Below, one piece after another: positions 63,287 to 64,000 of a stretch of DNA of 64,000 nt. The position numbers and the translations under genes are program-made. This stretch comes from Flavobacteriales bacterium 34_180_T64 (GTDB lineage: Bacteria; Bacteroidota; Bacteroidia; Flavobacteriales; Flavobacteriaceae). Each line of letters opens with the position of its first letter. Within the stretch, counting starts at the first letter, position 1. The stretch lies in NCBI GenBank assembly GCA_002162765.1, contig MAAR01000006.1, positions 147,430 to 211,429 of the forward strand, written 5' to 3'. The notes beneath the pieces were generated by a model. That model did no database searches. It was not told the DNA's origin and worked only from the letters and a program-made list of their open reading frames with translations.

Positions 63287-63892
63287 TGTCAGTCTGAGCA
63301 CTTCGACTAAGCTCAGCACAGGCCTGTCGAAGACCTTTATATAGCTCTGTGTTTAATTCACCCTTCGACAAGCTCTGGGTGACAAGCCCTTTCAAATACT
63401 AATTAATACTCATATGTCAGTCTGAGCTTGTCGAAGACCCTATTTACTTCTTCGTTTATTCTCACCCTTCGATACTTCGGCGAGCTCAGCACAGGCGAGC
63501 TCAGGGTGACAAGTCCTTTCAAATACTAATTAATACTCATATGTCAGTCTGAGCACTTCGACTAAGCTCAGCACAGGCCTGTCGAAGACCATTATATAGC
63601 TCTGTGTTTACTTCACCCTTCGACAGGCTCTGGGTGACAAGTCCTTCAAATACTAATTAATACTCATATGTCAGTCTGAGCTTGTCGAAGACCATTATAT
63701 AGCTCTGTGTTTACTTCACCCTTCGACAGGCTCTGGGTGACAACTCCTTCAAATACTAATTAATACTCATATGTCAGTCTGAGCACTTCGACTAAGCTCA
63801 GCACAGGCCTGTCGAAGACCCTATTTACTTCTTCGTTTATTCTCACCCTTCGATACTTCGGCGAGCTCAGCACAGACAAGCTCAGGGTGACA
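63287..63892 (+). repeat. Tandem mosaic of five REP-like hairpin units
   Basis: Five units start TGTCAGTCTGAGC at 63287, 63415, 63542, 63669 and 63772 and end in TGACA. Intervals are 128, 127, 127 and 103 bp. Four identical linkers of 22 bp (63393-63414, 63520-63541, 63647-63668, 63750-63771) contain ACTAATTAATACTCATA. Each unit is a hairpin with a left arm (simple CTTGTCGAAGACC or an extended arm with ACTTCGACTAAGCTCAGCAC), one of two loop sequences (TTATATAGCTCTGTG or CTATTTACTTCTTCG types), and a simple or extended right arm (CCCTTCGACAGGCTC or CGATACTTCGGCGAGC). The combinations differ between units. The array fills the 674-bp stretch between the ABC-F gene and the GIY-YIG gene. Confidence 0.95.
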
Positions 63893-63932
63893 GCTGTTTT
63901 TTAATTACTTTTACAATACTATTTGGACTTTT

Positions 63933-64000
63933 ATGAAGTTTTACTATGTGTACATACTATTATGTTCCGATGATTCCTTTTACACAGGAATAACTAATGA
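63933..64000 (+). CDS. GIY-YIG nuclease, 5' end only
   Basis: 22 codons are present before the window ends: MKFYYVYILLCSDDSFYTGI and TN. YVYILLCSDDSFYTGITN matches the start of the small GIY-YIG endonuclease family (COG2827/UPF0213), with the first strand YVYIL for GIY and YTGIT for YIG. Members are about 80-100 residues and cut DNA. The start is 40 bp downstream of the last hairpin unit, with no other gene in between. The catalytic Arg and Glu lie beyond the window, so activity cannot be judged. Confidence 0.85.
   Translation, partial: MKFYYVYILLCSDDSFYTGITN

Noticed and set aside
63287..63892. Could the regularly spaced repeats be a CRISPR array?
   Set aside because: The repeats are long hairpins of variable make-up, the sequences between them are identical linkers rather than unique spacers, and no cas genes are present.

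Overview
The window looks like chromosome from a marine-type member of the Flavobacteriaceae (Bacteroidota). The evidence is the low GC content, Bacteroidota-type promoters (TTG or TTTG, about 17-20 bases, then TAnnTTTG), signal peptides ending in NAQ or YAQ, a type IX secretion (T9SS) C-terminal sorting domain, a PorV/PorQ-family barrel, a LETM1-like protein, 2TM-domain proteins and LytTR signalling. No rRNA, tRNA, CRISPR array, IS element or prophage was seen.

Layout. (1) 1-3.6 kb is an anaerobic and redox module: the start of a lipoprotein cytochrome c, a universal stress protein, hemN and a divergent Cu/Zn superoxide dismutase. Two near-identical promoter architectures with Crp/Fnr-type palindromes precede cytochrome c and hemN. 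(2) 3.6-22.3 kb is mostly housekeeping: a LETM1-like protein, a T9SS cargo protein, a LytS/LytTR two-component operon with 2TM proteins, a cyclophilin-FKBP fusion, recQ, kdsD-tatC-lptB, pssA-terC and two envelope genes. (3) 22.3-61.3 kb is a cluster of about 30 genes, all on the minus strand, for a surface polysaccharide. It starts with wza, wzc and a phosphoglycosyl transferase. It then carries a UDP-HexNAc dehydrogenase and a 4-epimerase (probably making UDP-GalNAc uronate), a Wzm/Wzt ABC exporter, about 13 glycosyltransferases, several methyltransferases, a sulfotransferase, an aminotransferase, an O-acyltransferase with two SGNH-like partners, an asparagine-synthetase-like protein, an O-antigen ligase/polymerase and, last, a second long phosphoglycosyl transferase. 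No Wzx flippase is present in the window. A methyltransferase pseudogene lies inside the cluster. (4) 61.4-64 kb holds an ABC-F protein (Uup type), then a tandem mosaic of palindromic repeats and the first 22 codons of a GIY-YIG nuclease gene.

The most unusual feature is a family of hairpin repeats built on TGTCAGTCTGAGC...TGACA. They occur as two arrays, at 55.6-56.1 kb inside the polysaccharide cluster and at 63.3-63.9 kb. The second array ends 40 bp before the GIY-YIG gene. The units are assembled from exchangeable left arms, loops and right arms, like REP/BIME elements. A nuclease-associated, REP-like mobile system is a reasonable hypothesis, but the window alone does not prove it.

Likely physiology: an aerobic or facultatively respiring bacterium with oxygen-responsive control of haem synthesis and a cytochrome (possibly part of a nitrous oxide reductase locus beyond position 1). 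It makes an elaborate polysaccharide that is probably acidic, sulfated, methylated and acylated.
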